From the NCBI RefSeq assembly GCF_902459465.1, contig NC_047062.1, positions 20,295,703 to 20,359,702 on the forward strand: a stretch of 64,000 bases of DNA. The letters are read 5' to 3'. This DNA is from Asterias rubens. Its lineage: Eukaryota; Echinodermata; Asteroidea; Forcipulatida; Asteriidae. This document shows positions 48,601-59,336 of the stretch, in pieces. A program made the position numbers and the translations under genes. Position 1 is the stretch's first letter. Each line of letters begins with the position of its first letter. The notes beneath the pieces were generated by a model, which was not told where the DNA came from, searched no databases, and worked only from the letters and a program-made list of their open reading frames with translations.

Positions 48601-49267
48601 CATCTTTAAAATACACCATAAAATAAATCAATTTTTAAACAATAGCCATAGAGCAGTAACAAAATAATGACTGGTTAAATTAAATTCTTTTCCCTTGAAG
48701 CTGTGCATAAACTTTGAACTTGGTCTGCTGTATCCTCAAAACATTATAGGCCCTAAAGTTTGGATTTTCAAAAGATATACCACAAGACACGCAATACACT
48801 GAAGATAACTGGGTGTAAAGTTTTACCATATCCTTAACAGTGTCCGCCATCTTCTCCTTCATCTTCTCCCTAGCCAAAGAAGCTTTTCTAACATAATCAT
48901 TCATCGTCCCCCCTCTGGTCATATCATCAGTGCTACTACAGTGTGTCTCGCTGCCGAGTTGTTCTGAAACTCTACCACTTTGACGATCTGCCTCATCTGT
49001 TTCAGTTTCACCAGCTGGTTTCTGATTAGAACTTTGTGTACTGTATGCTTTCCACTGATGTTCATAATTGTTTACACTTCTGATGGATGTCAAGGTTCTC
49101 TGTGTGCCCGACCAGCAAATGTGGTTTGCAGTTGGAACATTTTGAAGCTTTCCTAGTTGGCGTTGGAGAGTGGACTTTGGTAGAGGTTTTGATGCCAGTC
49201 TTTGGAGTGGATTAAAACTGATGACACTTGACATTACGCATGTCATCCTTTTCACTTGAGTGTTCAT
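45602..49267 (-). CDS. CRLS1: Cardiolipin synthase (CMP-forming)
   Basis: Minus-strand exons in transcript order: 49267-48827, 48424-48287, 47774-47645, 47251-47097, 46553-46462 and 45683-45602, giving 345 residues (human 301). The first 147 residues start with a basic segment without acidic residues, a plausible mitochondrial presequence, then a poorly conserved Ser/Thr-rich stretch. From FTIPNLLS on it aligns with CRLS1. The CDP-alcohol phosphotransferase signature is complete: D192-x2-D195-G-x2-A-R, then G210-x3-D214-x3-D218. [21 protein letters not shown] and hydrophobic helices follow. The enzyme joins phosphatidylglycerol and CDP-diacylglycerol to cardiolipin in the inner mitochondrial membrane. 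A non-coding first exon is likely (see 49997-50060). It is divergent from GNPNAT1. Confidence 0.95.
48132..48185. repeat. 18-bp tandem repeat, three exact copies
   Basis: ATTGGGGAACTGGACTGC repeated three times without change, within a CRLS1 intron just after a degenerate piece of the GCTAAGCACAA repeat family. Confidence 0.95.
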
Positions 49268-49996
49268 GGTTGCTGAAGGAAAGATAATAATAAATGTATA
49301 GTATAAATCATAAAAGTTAATACGGAACAAACCCTAGTATAGTTCTAGGTGTGGGGCTTTGGCAGCCACAGAAAACTGCAGTCTAAGTGGGGCTTTTGCT
49401 AGACCCAATAAGTTACTGTTGCGGCGTTGTACTCCTTTCCCCCCCCCCTCAAAATTTTAAATTATCATCTAGAGTAGCACAGCATGGGCAGTCTAGTACG
49501 ACCAGTAATGACAAAGTTTGGGGAAAGGGGAGTACAGCATCTCAGCTCATGAGTAAGTTAATAAACTGGGTCTAGTCTTTTTAAACCTACACAACTAACT
49601 GGGGATAAATAATTTATTTATTTTTATTAATATTATCATTTTATAATAATATAAATAGGCAGTCCTTTCTTTTAGTTTAAAATCCATAAAAAGACTTCTC
49701 ACAAAACAGTCTCTCATTCTCAAGGAGTCTAGACCATTTGTAAATTGTAAACCTGTCTAGTATAGTACTAACAGTCCACTCAGCCAGTGAGTATGACCGG
49801 GCAGTCACACTCATTCTAAAAATGTAAAAAGAGTGGATGTTTTTACTCATTGAGATTGTCAAGTCAATCTCAAATGTCAATACAAAGTATACAAAAAGTC
49901 AAATTGAAATTGTGATAAAAATCTGAAAACATCATCGACAAAAGTAAAAAAAATTCAAAAGAGTATGACATTTAATACAAAATGATCGATACTCAC

Positions 49997-50060
49997 GTTA
50001 TAAACTCGTCTACTAGCGATCGAAACTGCACTCATAACTAAACAAAATCAGCAGCACTGC
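49997..50060 (-). other. Predicted CRLS1 5' exon with short upstream ORF
   Basis: On the minus strand an ATG at 50035 opens 13 codons and meets a strong GTGAGT donor after 49997. The CRLS1 start is 5 nt after a clean pyrimidine-CAG acceptor (exon begins 49272). Joining the two puts a TGA in the upstream frame that overlaps the CRLS1 ATG as ATGA. The exon's 5' edge is not determined. Confidence 0.5.
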
Positions 50061-50439
50061 AAACAAACGTACGTAAAATAGTGTACTGTGGTTCAGTTGC
50101 ACAAATGCAATGTTTTTTCCTTTTCACATGGGCGCCGCCATTTTAATTTAGTCTGGTGACTCAGATTACCTGGACGTCAAACTGTAAACCCATTTGATAA
50201 CCTTAGGAACGAATTTTAGTCTGGTTCTATTCCATCAACCAGTGTCTTCAAACGTGAAGGATACTGGGAACAAACAGCATTTCCACGCGTCAAAATCTGT
50301 AAACACTCGTTTTCTTGCTGCTGTTCTTCACAAACGGTGCTGAAATGCAACAAGTCCATGAAAACAATTTTTGATAATTGTTTTGAGTCAAAACCACTGA
50401 TCGGCTGTGCAGTTTTGTGAAGTTCTGACAACGTTGAGA
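50061..50439. promoter_or_regulatory. Shared promoter region, CRLS1 / GNPNAT1
   Basis: Divergent genes with first exons about 0.4 kb apart. GCCGCCATTTT at 50134-50144 matches the YY1 consensus, common in promoters of housekeeping and mitochondrial genes. The right part is probably the GNPNAT1 5' UTR. Confidence 0.55.
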
Positions 50440-53390
50440 ATGGAGGTAATGCTTATTAATATTTTCCCAGACGTGTTGACTGAAAATAGTAGTAGTACTA
50501 CTAGTACTATAGTAGTAGTTGGTTGAGAAAGTACACCACTCATTTTATATACCGCCCTCTATTGACAACTTACATTGTATTATTCTACTCATGTACTAAT
50601 ACATACATAGTATATAAAGCATTACATGTCTGGTCCTTGCTCTATGATGGAATTAACATGATCCAAAGAGTTCTTTATCAAGTCATTTAGTCATTGTCTA
50701 TTTAGTCATTGATCGAGTCTCAATCAAGTGTTTAGTACGGTCACCTCAACAAAAGTACATTTTTATAAGTGGTATTCCTTTTTCAAAAATATTAACATCT
50801 GCCTGTTCTGTATGACTGCCAGACGTCCATTAAAAAATGAGTACAGACTGCCCCAGTTACTTACGATACACTAAACTTTAGTTACACTGCTGTGATTGTA
50901 CCTGTAGACTTGTTTTGAGGGGCGGGGTTCGTTGGGGGCGTGGCCGTTGGGGTTGTTGGGCCAGGATTAAACTTTTGAAAGTTCTTTTGAATTGGAATGG
51001 AAGACTCCATGACCCATCTTCTATTTCTATTTCAAGAATCCATTTCTACACAGCTTTTGCATCAATTTTCCCAGCTAACATAACAATTTAAAGGGGCACA
51101 GCAATTTTTCTCTGACTTATTAAATTTCTTGTAAGTTTGAATAACTTAAAGTTATTATTTTTTTACAGAATGGACTGACAGACAGCTTGATGTTTGACAT
51201 CAACTTGTTAAAGGAAATGGACTTTGGGAGGACAAAGGTCACATTTAATCCACCAGTGTCACCCTCCAATCCAGGAGAGTCTTTGGTTATGCGACCTCTA
51301 AGTTCAGGGGACTTTGACAGAGGTTTGTCCATCTAGTCTAAGACTTTTCAAACAAAATTCCTTTCACATAATTTTCAGAATTAAAGATAATAATGTATGT
51401 TTATTTATATTGTAAACAACTACATTATATTTAATATCAAAAACAGTAACAGTCTAGACAACATTTTTACAAAATCATAAAATTATTCAAAAATTTGATG
51501 CATCTATCAGTTTTGTCTAATTAAACAACGCATGAAATATGAATTATGTTATTCTTATCATCGACACATAAATATTGGTAAAAACATTGTAATTGTTTTG
51601 ATGAAATTGTATTCAGGTTTTATGCAACTTCTTAGTCAACTTACATCAGTCGGGGAAACAACACAAGACAAATTTTTAGGTAAGTATTAAATTCTTAAAT
51701 TGTTTAGTTTTTTTCAATTATGTAGATTCAATTGAAACCTTTCTCTTTACTTTGTGTTAGCACCATACCCAAGTAACATGCCTGTGATTTTTTCACAACT
51801 AATAATAATATTTTACTTATAAATAATATTTATCACATGGTCTTCCTTTTATTGAGGGATGTGGTATTTTTTTTCTTTCATACAGAAAGGTTCAATGGAA
51901 TGAAGAGTACAGGGTCTTACTACGTTGTAGTTGTGGAGGATACAGACAAGAATCAGGTAGTGGCAGCGGCAACACTTATACTGGAGCAGAAATTCATTCA
52001 TGAATGTGCATTGGTAAGTTAGTGTAAATCAGGTGGGATTAGTTTCTCCGCTTACTGTGCCGACTGTGTAAGTGAATAATGCCTAGTTACATGGAGTACA
52101 CATGCACGCAAGCAAAAGTCCCTGCTAACTTGTGAAGTACGCTTGTGAAGAATAACTTGTGACGTAAGCGTGGACTTCCTTAAGTGCTGATTATTTGCTT
52201 ACGGTTAAGAGCCATGAATTTGGGATCAGCTAACCTAATAGTTCTGAGCAGACGAATTGATACTGTTCTAAAGACATGTTCTAAATTCGCCTAATAAGAC
52301 TGGATGCTCTATCATCTGTTCATTGTGCCATGATGGTATAATGGGTGTTTTGCTAAGCGAGGCAGCACTGCTTGACAGCCTTACTTAGAAGTGATGGTGG
52401 CTAGGTGAGTCGGCTGAAGATGTAAAACTTGGTACTGTATGTCTGTTTTAATGTTGTGTCGCTTTCTCCAACAGAGAGGAAGGATTGAAGATGTTGTTGT
52501 CAATTCAGAACAGAGAGGCAAACAGCTGGGAAAATTGTAAGTACTTAAAAAAAAAAAAAAGTTATGACTTATTTAGGCAGTAACGTAACTGAAAATGTTA
52601 TTACTTAAAGGAACATTACAGAATTGGTTTTTCTAGCAAAAAAGTTGCTGGCAGTGTAAGCACTTTATGTAATCCACCATATACATAAACTGACAAACCT
52701 GTAGAAGTTTGAGATGGATCGGCCATCTGGGTCACGAGAAAATAGCGAAAAACGGGTTAAAAATTTTGCATTGCATCGATACCAATATAAACATAAATTA
52801 ATAAAACGCTCACTGAGCGATAAACTCAAAACGCGAAATTATATTATGTATTTCTCATGAATTATGAAATTTCAGACAGAAATATTTCAAGGGATGTTTT
52901 CTACTATCATCATCATTAGACCGTGTAAGTTTTATGTTAATCTGTGATCTTCACAATTTTTGTTTCTTACCAATTCTATAACGTTCCTTTAAGTAAATGT
53001 TTTGATGGTGACAATTTATTAACTTACTTCAGTGTTTCTTTGTGATTTCAGTTGACATTGTATCCTTAAAAATCCAAACTTATTGTTAACTATTTTCAAA
53101 AGATGTTTGTCTTTTCTCCTTGTACGGTTACTAATTTTTATGATTCATCATTCAATAATTTCTTGTATTTCTCTTAATTTTGAAACATAAATGAAACTTA
53201 TTGCACCCATACACAATGCTTTAATATTGCTATGGTTTTCTTTTCCAGACTCTTGGCATCGCTAACTCTCCTGAGTCAGGACCTTGGTTGCTACAAGACC
53301 ACGCTAGAATGTTCAGAAACCAACATCGCATTTTATGAAAAGTTTGGCTATTTGAAAGACAAAGAAGTATACATGCAGAACAGGCATTAG
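50440..53390 (+). CDS. GNPNAT1: Glucosamine 6-phosphate N-acetyltransferase
   Basis: Exons 50440-50445, 51169-51322, 51617-51679, 51886-52013, 52475-52536 and 53249-53390 give 184 residues, the same as human. The first coding exon is only ATG GAG before a GTAATG donor. It is chosen because it enters the next exon in frame and restores the family length; the alternative start is the Met of MFDINLL at 51190. The protein is a single GNAT domain: [36 protein letters not shown] (118-126), the acetyl-CoA pyrophosphate loop RGKQLG (131-136), and CYKTTLEC...FYEKFGY. It transfers acetyl from acetyl-CoA to glucosamine 6-phosphate on the way to UDP-GlcNAc, in the cytosol. It supplies N-glycans, chitin-like and O-GlcNAc pathways. 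Confidence 0.95.
50493..50522. repeat. AGT/ACT trinucleotide palindrome
   Basis: AGTAGTAGTACTACTAGTAC followed by TATAGTAGTAGTT: trinucleotide runs in mirror orientation, able to form hairpins. It lies in GNPNAT1 intron 1, next to the promoter. Confidence 0.7.
52603..52994. mobile_element. MITE, family AAAGGAACATTACAGAATTGG, 392 bp
   Basis: The left end ACTTAAAGGAACATTACAGA is inverted at the right as TCTATAACGTTCCTTTAAGT, with AATTGG/CCAATT continuing the arms. The interior is AT-rich without an ORF. It lies in the last GNPNAT1 intron. Confidence 0.88.
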
Positions 53391-56300
53391 AGCAACCTGC
53401 GTTTTTTCTTCACTCATAACCCCTGGAATTGCCTAATTTAAATGTGCAAGAATACGGCTCAATTTGATTAAGTCTTTGTTCAATTCACAATGAGCATGCT
53501 CAAGCATGGTTACCTGCAAAAGAGGCGTCACGTCTTTGAGTAACTCTGTTCCCCCCCTCATTCTTCTGTTTAGGGTTACCGCTTAAAAAGTGATTCATTT
53601 AGATCCTGTCAATATACTTACACTTTGACACATGCTTATTAAGCACCCGTAAACTCCCTACAAGCACTCAATAACAAGTTTTTGCACAAAACAATGACTT
53701 TCAGGAGTCAAATAATGTTTGTCAGTGCTTGGCTTTCAAGGGTTAGTCATGGGAGAGAACAGAATGGCAAACTGCCCATGGTAGCGAGGTTGGCATTACA
53801 GTAATTGGCTAGGGCTGTTGTTATTTTGAAGAAATGTTGAAATATCAAAAGCTGGTAGTCGGACCTTAGCTGTAGACAGCTGTGTTGAAGATATGAACTA
53901 CTTTTATTTAAAATATTTATTTTAATTATTTAACCTGCTAACATTCCCAAATTCTCCAAAATGCTTAACATTAAAGTGTCTTATGATGTAGGATATGGTG
54001 ATACAATGCTTGTTTTTGGACCAGACACACCAATTTTTCGTCGTCCAGACATTGGTGTGTTAAGTTACCGTAGAGTAGAGACTTCAGAATTGACTCTAGA
54101 CAAAGAAGTTTATGATTTTTGGGTCAATAGAGGGCAGTTTAACCTCCTGACAGCCTTCTGAGGTTGTGTCAGAATTGGCACCTGCAGCAATCGCTATGGG
54201 CCTCCTTTGCTTGAATGCATGCGATGCAGGAATCAGACATGCAACTTTTCCTTTTTTCCCCCTCTTTTTTCTTGATTTCCTCTTTTTCTTATCTCAGTTT
54301 TACCATTCAAAATCGAAAAGTACTATACAAAGTCATTGAATTTTTGTTTTTCCTCTTTTTTTTGTGAAGTTACAGTTGCATGCCTGATGAATCAAAACAC
54401 AAGTGCAGCCACTACTTTAATACACAGCCTTAATTTTAAAGTGCCTTCATTTCTGTTTTTCTGTCGGGATCTTTCTCCATACTTCATGCAGATGTATTTG
54501 TGTCGTAATTATTATAGAGATACTGATATAATATTTACATTATATTTTTGTATAATTGACATACTTAAGAAAAGGCTTTCAAGTTGTAAATATAGATGTG
54601 CAATTTGATAAACATAGGCGTGTTTTGTATTGAGGCGATACAGTTTGATCTGGTTTAATATGGTTGAATCCAGTTTGATCTAGAATGAACCCGTATTTAT
54701 GCTGCTGCTGCTCTCTTTGTGCAATCTTAATATTAGATAATGAGCAGAGTTAAGTTTCCATATATTTTAAGAAAAGCTTTCTCCTGTAATACTTGTATAA
54801 GAAGGGAACAGCTTTTAGGATGGGAAAAGGACGGTGACCATCTGTCAGAGATTTGCCAAAACAAATACTATTGATGATCTTTTAAGGATGTGGCATTGAG
54901 TGACTGACATTGTTTTCCATAATACACTTGATGACACAGTAACAACAATGAAAACAGATTGAGTTATTGAGGTTCCATTTTGCTTTTCCTTAATTTAAAT
55001 CTTTTAGCTGGTAAGTTGTTGTTTTTTTCTATAAAAAATCTGTTTGGACGATTGTGGATAATCCTCAAACCGATACAGTACTTATTTTATTAAAACATTT
55101 TATATTTTATAGCTTTATATAACACTAATTAAACCACAGATAACAGATTATGTGACCTGTGACATCACTTGTTTATAAACAAACCATAGATTCTGGACTT
55201 CCTGCAGGCACGATTTGTACAGAGTTACTTGGGAAAAAACATCTTGCGCTTCACGGGGATCACACTTTCTGTTTTTCTAATCAACTTTTGATATGAAGAA
55301 AAAGGAGCATCTCAAAACTTATTCAGCTGTTATTTTTACAACTTGAGTTAATGTGGAAATTGACAACACCAAATGTAAAATTTCTCATATATCAAGTGTA
55401 TTGTATCTTGCCTGTCGGAAAAGCCCTTGAATGTACAAGGTCACTCCTTTTGTAAACAAAGATTATATGGTCGAGAGGTACCTACACAGTCTACTAATAT
55501 GCGAGATGATTTTCTGTAATTATTGTTGGAAGAGACCACAACGAATTGAATCATTGTTGGGGAGAAAGTAATTGTAGATAATGTCTCGTTTCCATCCATC
55601 TGGGCCCAATTTCATAGAGCTGCTTAAGCAGACAAAATTGCTTAACAGTTAACGGAGGTGTATTCATTTTATGTATATTGGATATGTACATTGACCACCA
55701 AGTGGTCCAAGTTTCACTTTGTTGATCGCTGAAAAAATACCTCAAAAATAATGTCATTCACAGGAAGTATGAACTGTTAACTAAAGAAAATAGACAGTGA
55801 TCAGAAGAAAATTCGATGATATTTTGATTTCCTTTTTTATTTCCAATTTAGTATTTTATTATGTCTTCCTCCAGTGATGGAACATTTTATTACAGTATTT
55901 AACTAATCACATAATGACAAAACTACCTTTTATGTGTCTTTATCTCTTGTACAATAGACAAAGTTTTAATATTAAAGGTATCAATGGACATTTTATCAAT
56001 GGACAATTTGTGATGTTGTTTATAATTTGTTTGTCATTCAAACTTTTGATGTGTATCGTAGACAACAAAATCTAGAGATGATCATAGCAAGACCTCATAA
56101 ACTTCGTAATAAAGGTTTGGGTAATACTAATGTATACCTTTATCATATTTTGAAACATTTCTGCAATACCTTGGCAGGAGAAGACATTTTACAAGATTTA
56201 TTTTAAAGTGATCCAGCAGGAAATTGTTAATTGGGTTCATTCTAAAGACTGAACGAAGTCAGTAGTACAAAATCTACCGGCGAAATTAAAAAACCAATGA

Positions 56301-56571
56301 ATCGTTGCCAAAATGCACTTCTCAAATAAATAATACCCTAACAGTTTTAGTAATGGAACATTTTAAAGGAAGAAACAGTTAATACTCTAATGTTCTGAAG
56401 TTGTGTTCTGTCTGTTCTCAAACTGTTGTAGAGCAGATGTATAATTGTACAAGAACCAAAGTTTTCATTCATTCAGCAAAAAGAAAATCACATATAAAAA
56501 TCAGCTTAATAACGTTTGCTTTCAGAGCAGACAGTTGACTCTTAACACCCTGTATACATGTAGCTCTGTCT
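53391..56571. other. Region between convergent GNPNAT1 and NDUFAF1
   Basis: The two 3' UTRs plus AT-rich spacer. AATAAA at 56108-56113 is one candidate + strand polyadenylation signal. A half copy of the GGGCCCAATTTCATAGAGCTG MITE lies at 55601-55660. The ORF at 53961-54161 has no recognisable family. No other gene seen. Confidence 0.55.
55601..55660. mobile_element. Half copy of GGGCCCAATTTCATAGAGCTG MITE
   Basis: GGGCCCAATTTCATAGAGCT then GCTTAAGCAGACAAAATTGC; no inverted partner end follows. Confidence 0.7.
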
Positions 56572-58391
56572 CTATCTGTATAGCTCATAGGCGAATTCCT
56601 CCGAGTGTGTGGCATCATAAGATGCTGATATGGAGTCTATCTCTAACGCAAACTCCCCATCAACGGCATCGGCCATAGTAAGTCCAACGGAGTTAACCAA
56701 CTCTAGGTCCACAGCTGCCTGCTTATCCTGAATACGCCCTCGGCTGGACAGGAAGAACTTCGAAAAAGGAATCTGTTGGGAGTTCAGACAAATGAGTATT
56801 ATTCAGTTTGAACTTTGCTTTGGAAACATGTTGCCTTTGTACATGCAAAGAGAAACTAACTTTCTACAGCTGAGGTTAGAAAATAGAAACTTCCTGTTAA
56901 CTTCCAACCAATGAGTCTTCCTCTTTTGTTGTACAAGCTTCCACTGCTATAAAAGCAGCTCGCCATGATAACTAATAAAAATGCATGGAATCTGGGATTG
57001 GTCTCCTTTTTCTTGGCACTGTATTGGCCATGATCCTTAAATAGGGCATCTTATCCAATAAAAGTACATTGGACATTGGAAAGAAGGCGTCCAAATTCCT
57101 AATTTCTAATATTCTGCTTTTATCCAGTATTTTTGCACTTATCCAGTATTTTTTGCACTTAAAGAAACAGTAGGGTGTCCAAACTATACATATGCACATA
57201 GCTAAACCCATGAACTCTAGAAGGGGGCACAGAGAGAATTGGCAAGTGAGTAGTTTTTGCCTAAAATTTAATGATGTGATTTCTGAGTTTCCGATCTATT
57301 GGTGCCCTGCAGACTCAGAACGCACTCCGCTAAATGCAAAATTTACAAGTTTGGTTGTGTTTTGACTCTCAAAACAGCAGACAGGATGCACTAGAGCCCT
57401 GTGCATTGTGCAAGGGTTCAACACTTACGTTGACATCCTGCCAATAGGGTCCACCTCTTGTGAACAAGAAATAACTCCAGATGTCATCATGGTGGTCAGT
57501 GAAGTAGCCCTCGGTCAGAATGTTGACCATGTATGCCCGGCCGTCTCCTCGCAACCTCAGGTTGAGGGAGTTAAAGGCTGTCAAGTCAATGTGCTTCTTT
57601 CGATTAAATGAACCCTGTAAAAGAAAAGAATCATGAGTATTATTGTAAAGAGAGAATTAAGATTGCCAATTTGCTTGAGTAATATTTGAATTTGGAAAGA
57701 GCCCTTGACCCCTGTTGCCCTGATCTTGGCCTTGGTGCCCCTCCAGACACTAAGATTTTCCATTGCAAATGGTCTTTGCAAACTGGAAATTGCCTTGCCC
57801 TACCCAACACAATCAGGCCTGATTCTCCCCTCCCTTCTTTAGAAGTACTTCAGGGATTTCGAGATCATTCTAAACAGAAGATTGCTTTCCAAAGCTTTTA
57901 TTTTCTCAAATGATGAAACTTACAAACTGTTGTCTGGCCTGCATTGCACAATAACCACTCCTGGCTGTTTCTCCATCACGAGGTACAGTTGTACACAAAT
58001 CTCCATGAAATAAGAGTTTATTATTGCGGCTTGTATCAATCCTAGCCCAACTGTTTCCCCCTATAGTCTGGTCCGTCTGGACCTTAAAGTCCTTCAGGCT
58101 CTCCGGGCCTGAGAAATCCCATAGAGAACGAGACGTGTCAAACATTGTGTCCACCGTGGAGCAAGTGAGTTTGTCGTACACCTCCTGTCCAAACAGCTTG
58201 AAATTCCGAGACAGAAATTTTGAGTAGGGCTCTTTTGTTTCATCCGAACTCGCACTCTGGCTTTGTTTGTGTCTCCGAAGTACTACGGTGGCTCCAAAGG
58301 GACTTGCAAGGTGAGTGCCATGGTTGCCAAGAAGATGATGCTGCCTTGCTGCAGAGTGGATCAGCAATCGAACCTTCAGAGCATTCATCAT
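56572..58391 (-). CDS. NDUFAF1: Complex I intermediate-associated protein 30, mitochondrial
   Basis: Minus-strand exons 58391-57924, 57614-57429 and 56772-56572 give 284 residues (human 327). The N-terminus (MMNALKVRLLIHSAARQHH) is basic and amphipathic, a good mitochondrial presequence. The CIA30 domain follows: LWDFSGPESL, TIGGNSWARI, DGETARSGYCAM, LRLRGDGRAYMVNI, WSYFLFTRGGPYWQDV, IPFSKFFLSSRGRIQD and VGLTMADAVDGEFALEID. It ends HSEEFAYELYR. NDUFAF1 is part of the MCIA complex that builds the membrane arm of respiratory complex I. Start chosen as the first of two tandem ATGs; an acceptor-like CTTACTAG lies just upstream, so a 5' UTR exon is possible. It is divergent from CHP1. Confidence 0.95.
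57700..57825. repeat. Dispersed repeat, GGCCTTGGTGCC variant
   Basis: TTGCCCTGATCTTGGCCTTG, then GGTGCCCCTCCAGACACTAAG and CCTTGCCCTACCCAACA. Diverged relative of 33330-33498, in NDUFAF1 intron 1. Confidence 0.6.
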
Positions 58392-59336
58392 AATGAATAA
58401 CAATAGTCCGAAAGATCACTAGTAAGAGAGAATCCTTCAGAGTAAAGTTCAGAACAATAGCTTTGACATCTCACTCGGTGAAATAGGAATTTCCGTTGAA
58501 TCTGGATACATAGTATGAAAAAGATCAAAAAAAAGAAAGCGTTAATAAAGCAGAATCTCAATTGAAAATGTACCAGCAACATCCCCTCCCCCTTAATATT
58601 ATAAGCTCAACAAAAAAATGCTCATTGATTTTCCCACCATCGAGACCGTTGGCATTGAGTGTCCATTGCCACAGTTCATTAATTTAATTAATACTTATGT
58701 TGTATTTAAAAAGTTTTGCTAAAAAATGTTTAGCAATTATAAAAAGTTTGGATTGCTATTTTTTGTTCAAATATTAATTTCTTGAAAAGTCAAGTCCAAA
58801 CTTGTTAAAGCTTATACCCGCAAACAACATACATATTACAAGTATAATAAAACTCTTTTATTTTAGTTTTAAACTTGCTTTTTCTACCCATGGAGGTAGA
58901 TAGCCCCATCATTTGGCACGTTTGGGTTCAATCAATCCATCCAAAGACCAATGCACTCCGTGCAAATCCACTGCTCTGCACTGCAGAGCAGTGGATTTGA
59001 TGGACCCCAACTAAATTAAATAGTGATTTTTATTTTCAGTTTTGTACCCAACTGTTCATATGCTGACATTGTGTGTGATACCCACCCGAACCTCCGAGGT
59101 CTGCCTTTCGCCGCGCCGGTCGGTCGCTGTGTGTGGGTGGGTGTGTGTGTGTCGCGGTGGTTGTGGGGAAGGAGAGGAGCAACGCTCGGTCGTGGAGTCT
59201 GGATACCACTCAATTTGGACAGACTACCTTCTCTTTGTGTGACTGGTACCCTACAAATGGATCTTCGTAATCTACGCTTGTTGTAATGTATTGGGCAATC
59301 TTTTATGGGTTACCATTTTACTAGTTGACTGACAAG
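58392..59336. promoter_or_regulatory. Region between divergent NDUFAF1 and CHP1 starts
   Basis: 945 bp holding both promoters and 5' UTRs. It contains a perfect 17-bp-arm palindrome at 58964-58998. The stretch 59085-59200 is GC-rich with several CpG and a GTGTGTGG-rich run, probably the CHP1 promoter or 5' UTR. No TATA box is evident. Confidence 0.5.
58964..58998. repeat. Perfect palindrome, 17-bp arms, one-base centre
   Basis: AAATCCACTGCTCTGCA and TGCAGAGCAGTGGATTT are exact inverses around a single C. Confidence 0.95.

Noticed and set aside
49268-49330. Upstream in-frame extension of the CRLS1 first coding exon
   Set aside because: The extension (ending FPSAT before the Met) reads through a clear pyrimidine tract and CAG acceptor, so it is intronic.
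50216-50431. Minus-strand ORF of 71 codons in the CRLS1/GNPNAT1 promoter region
   Set aside because: It begins with a TTG, has no family I recognise and overlaps the likely GNPNAT1 5' UTR. Internal Met and a nearby acceptor-like site are not enough to call an exon.
53961-54161. 66-codon ORF after GNPNAT1
   Set aside because: No recognisable domain, no splice partners; likely chance in a 3' UTR.
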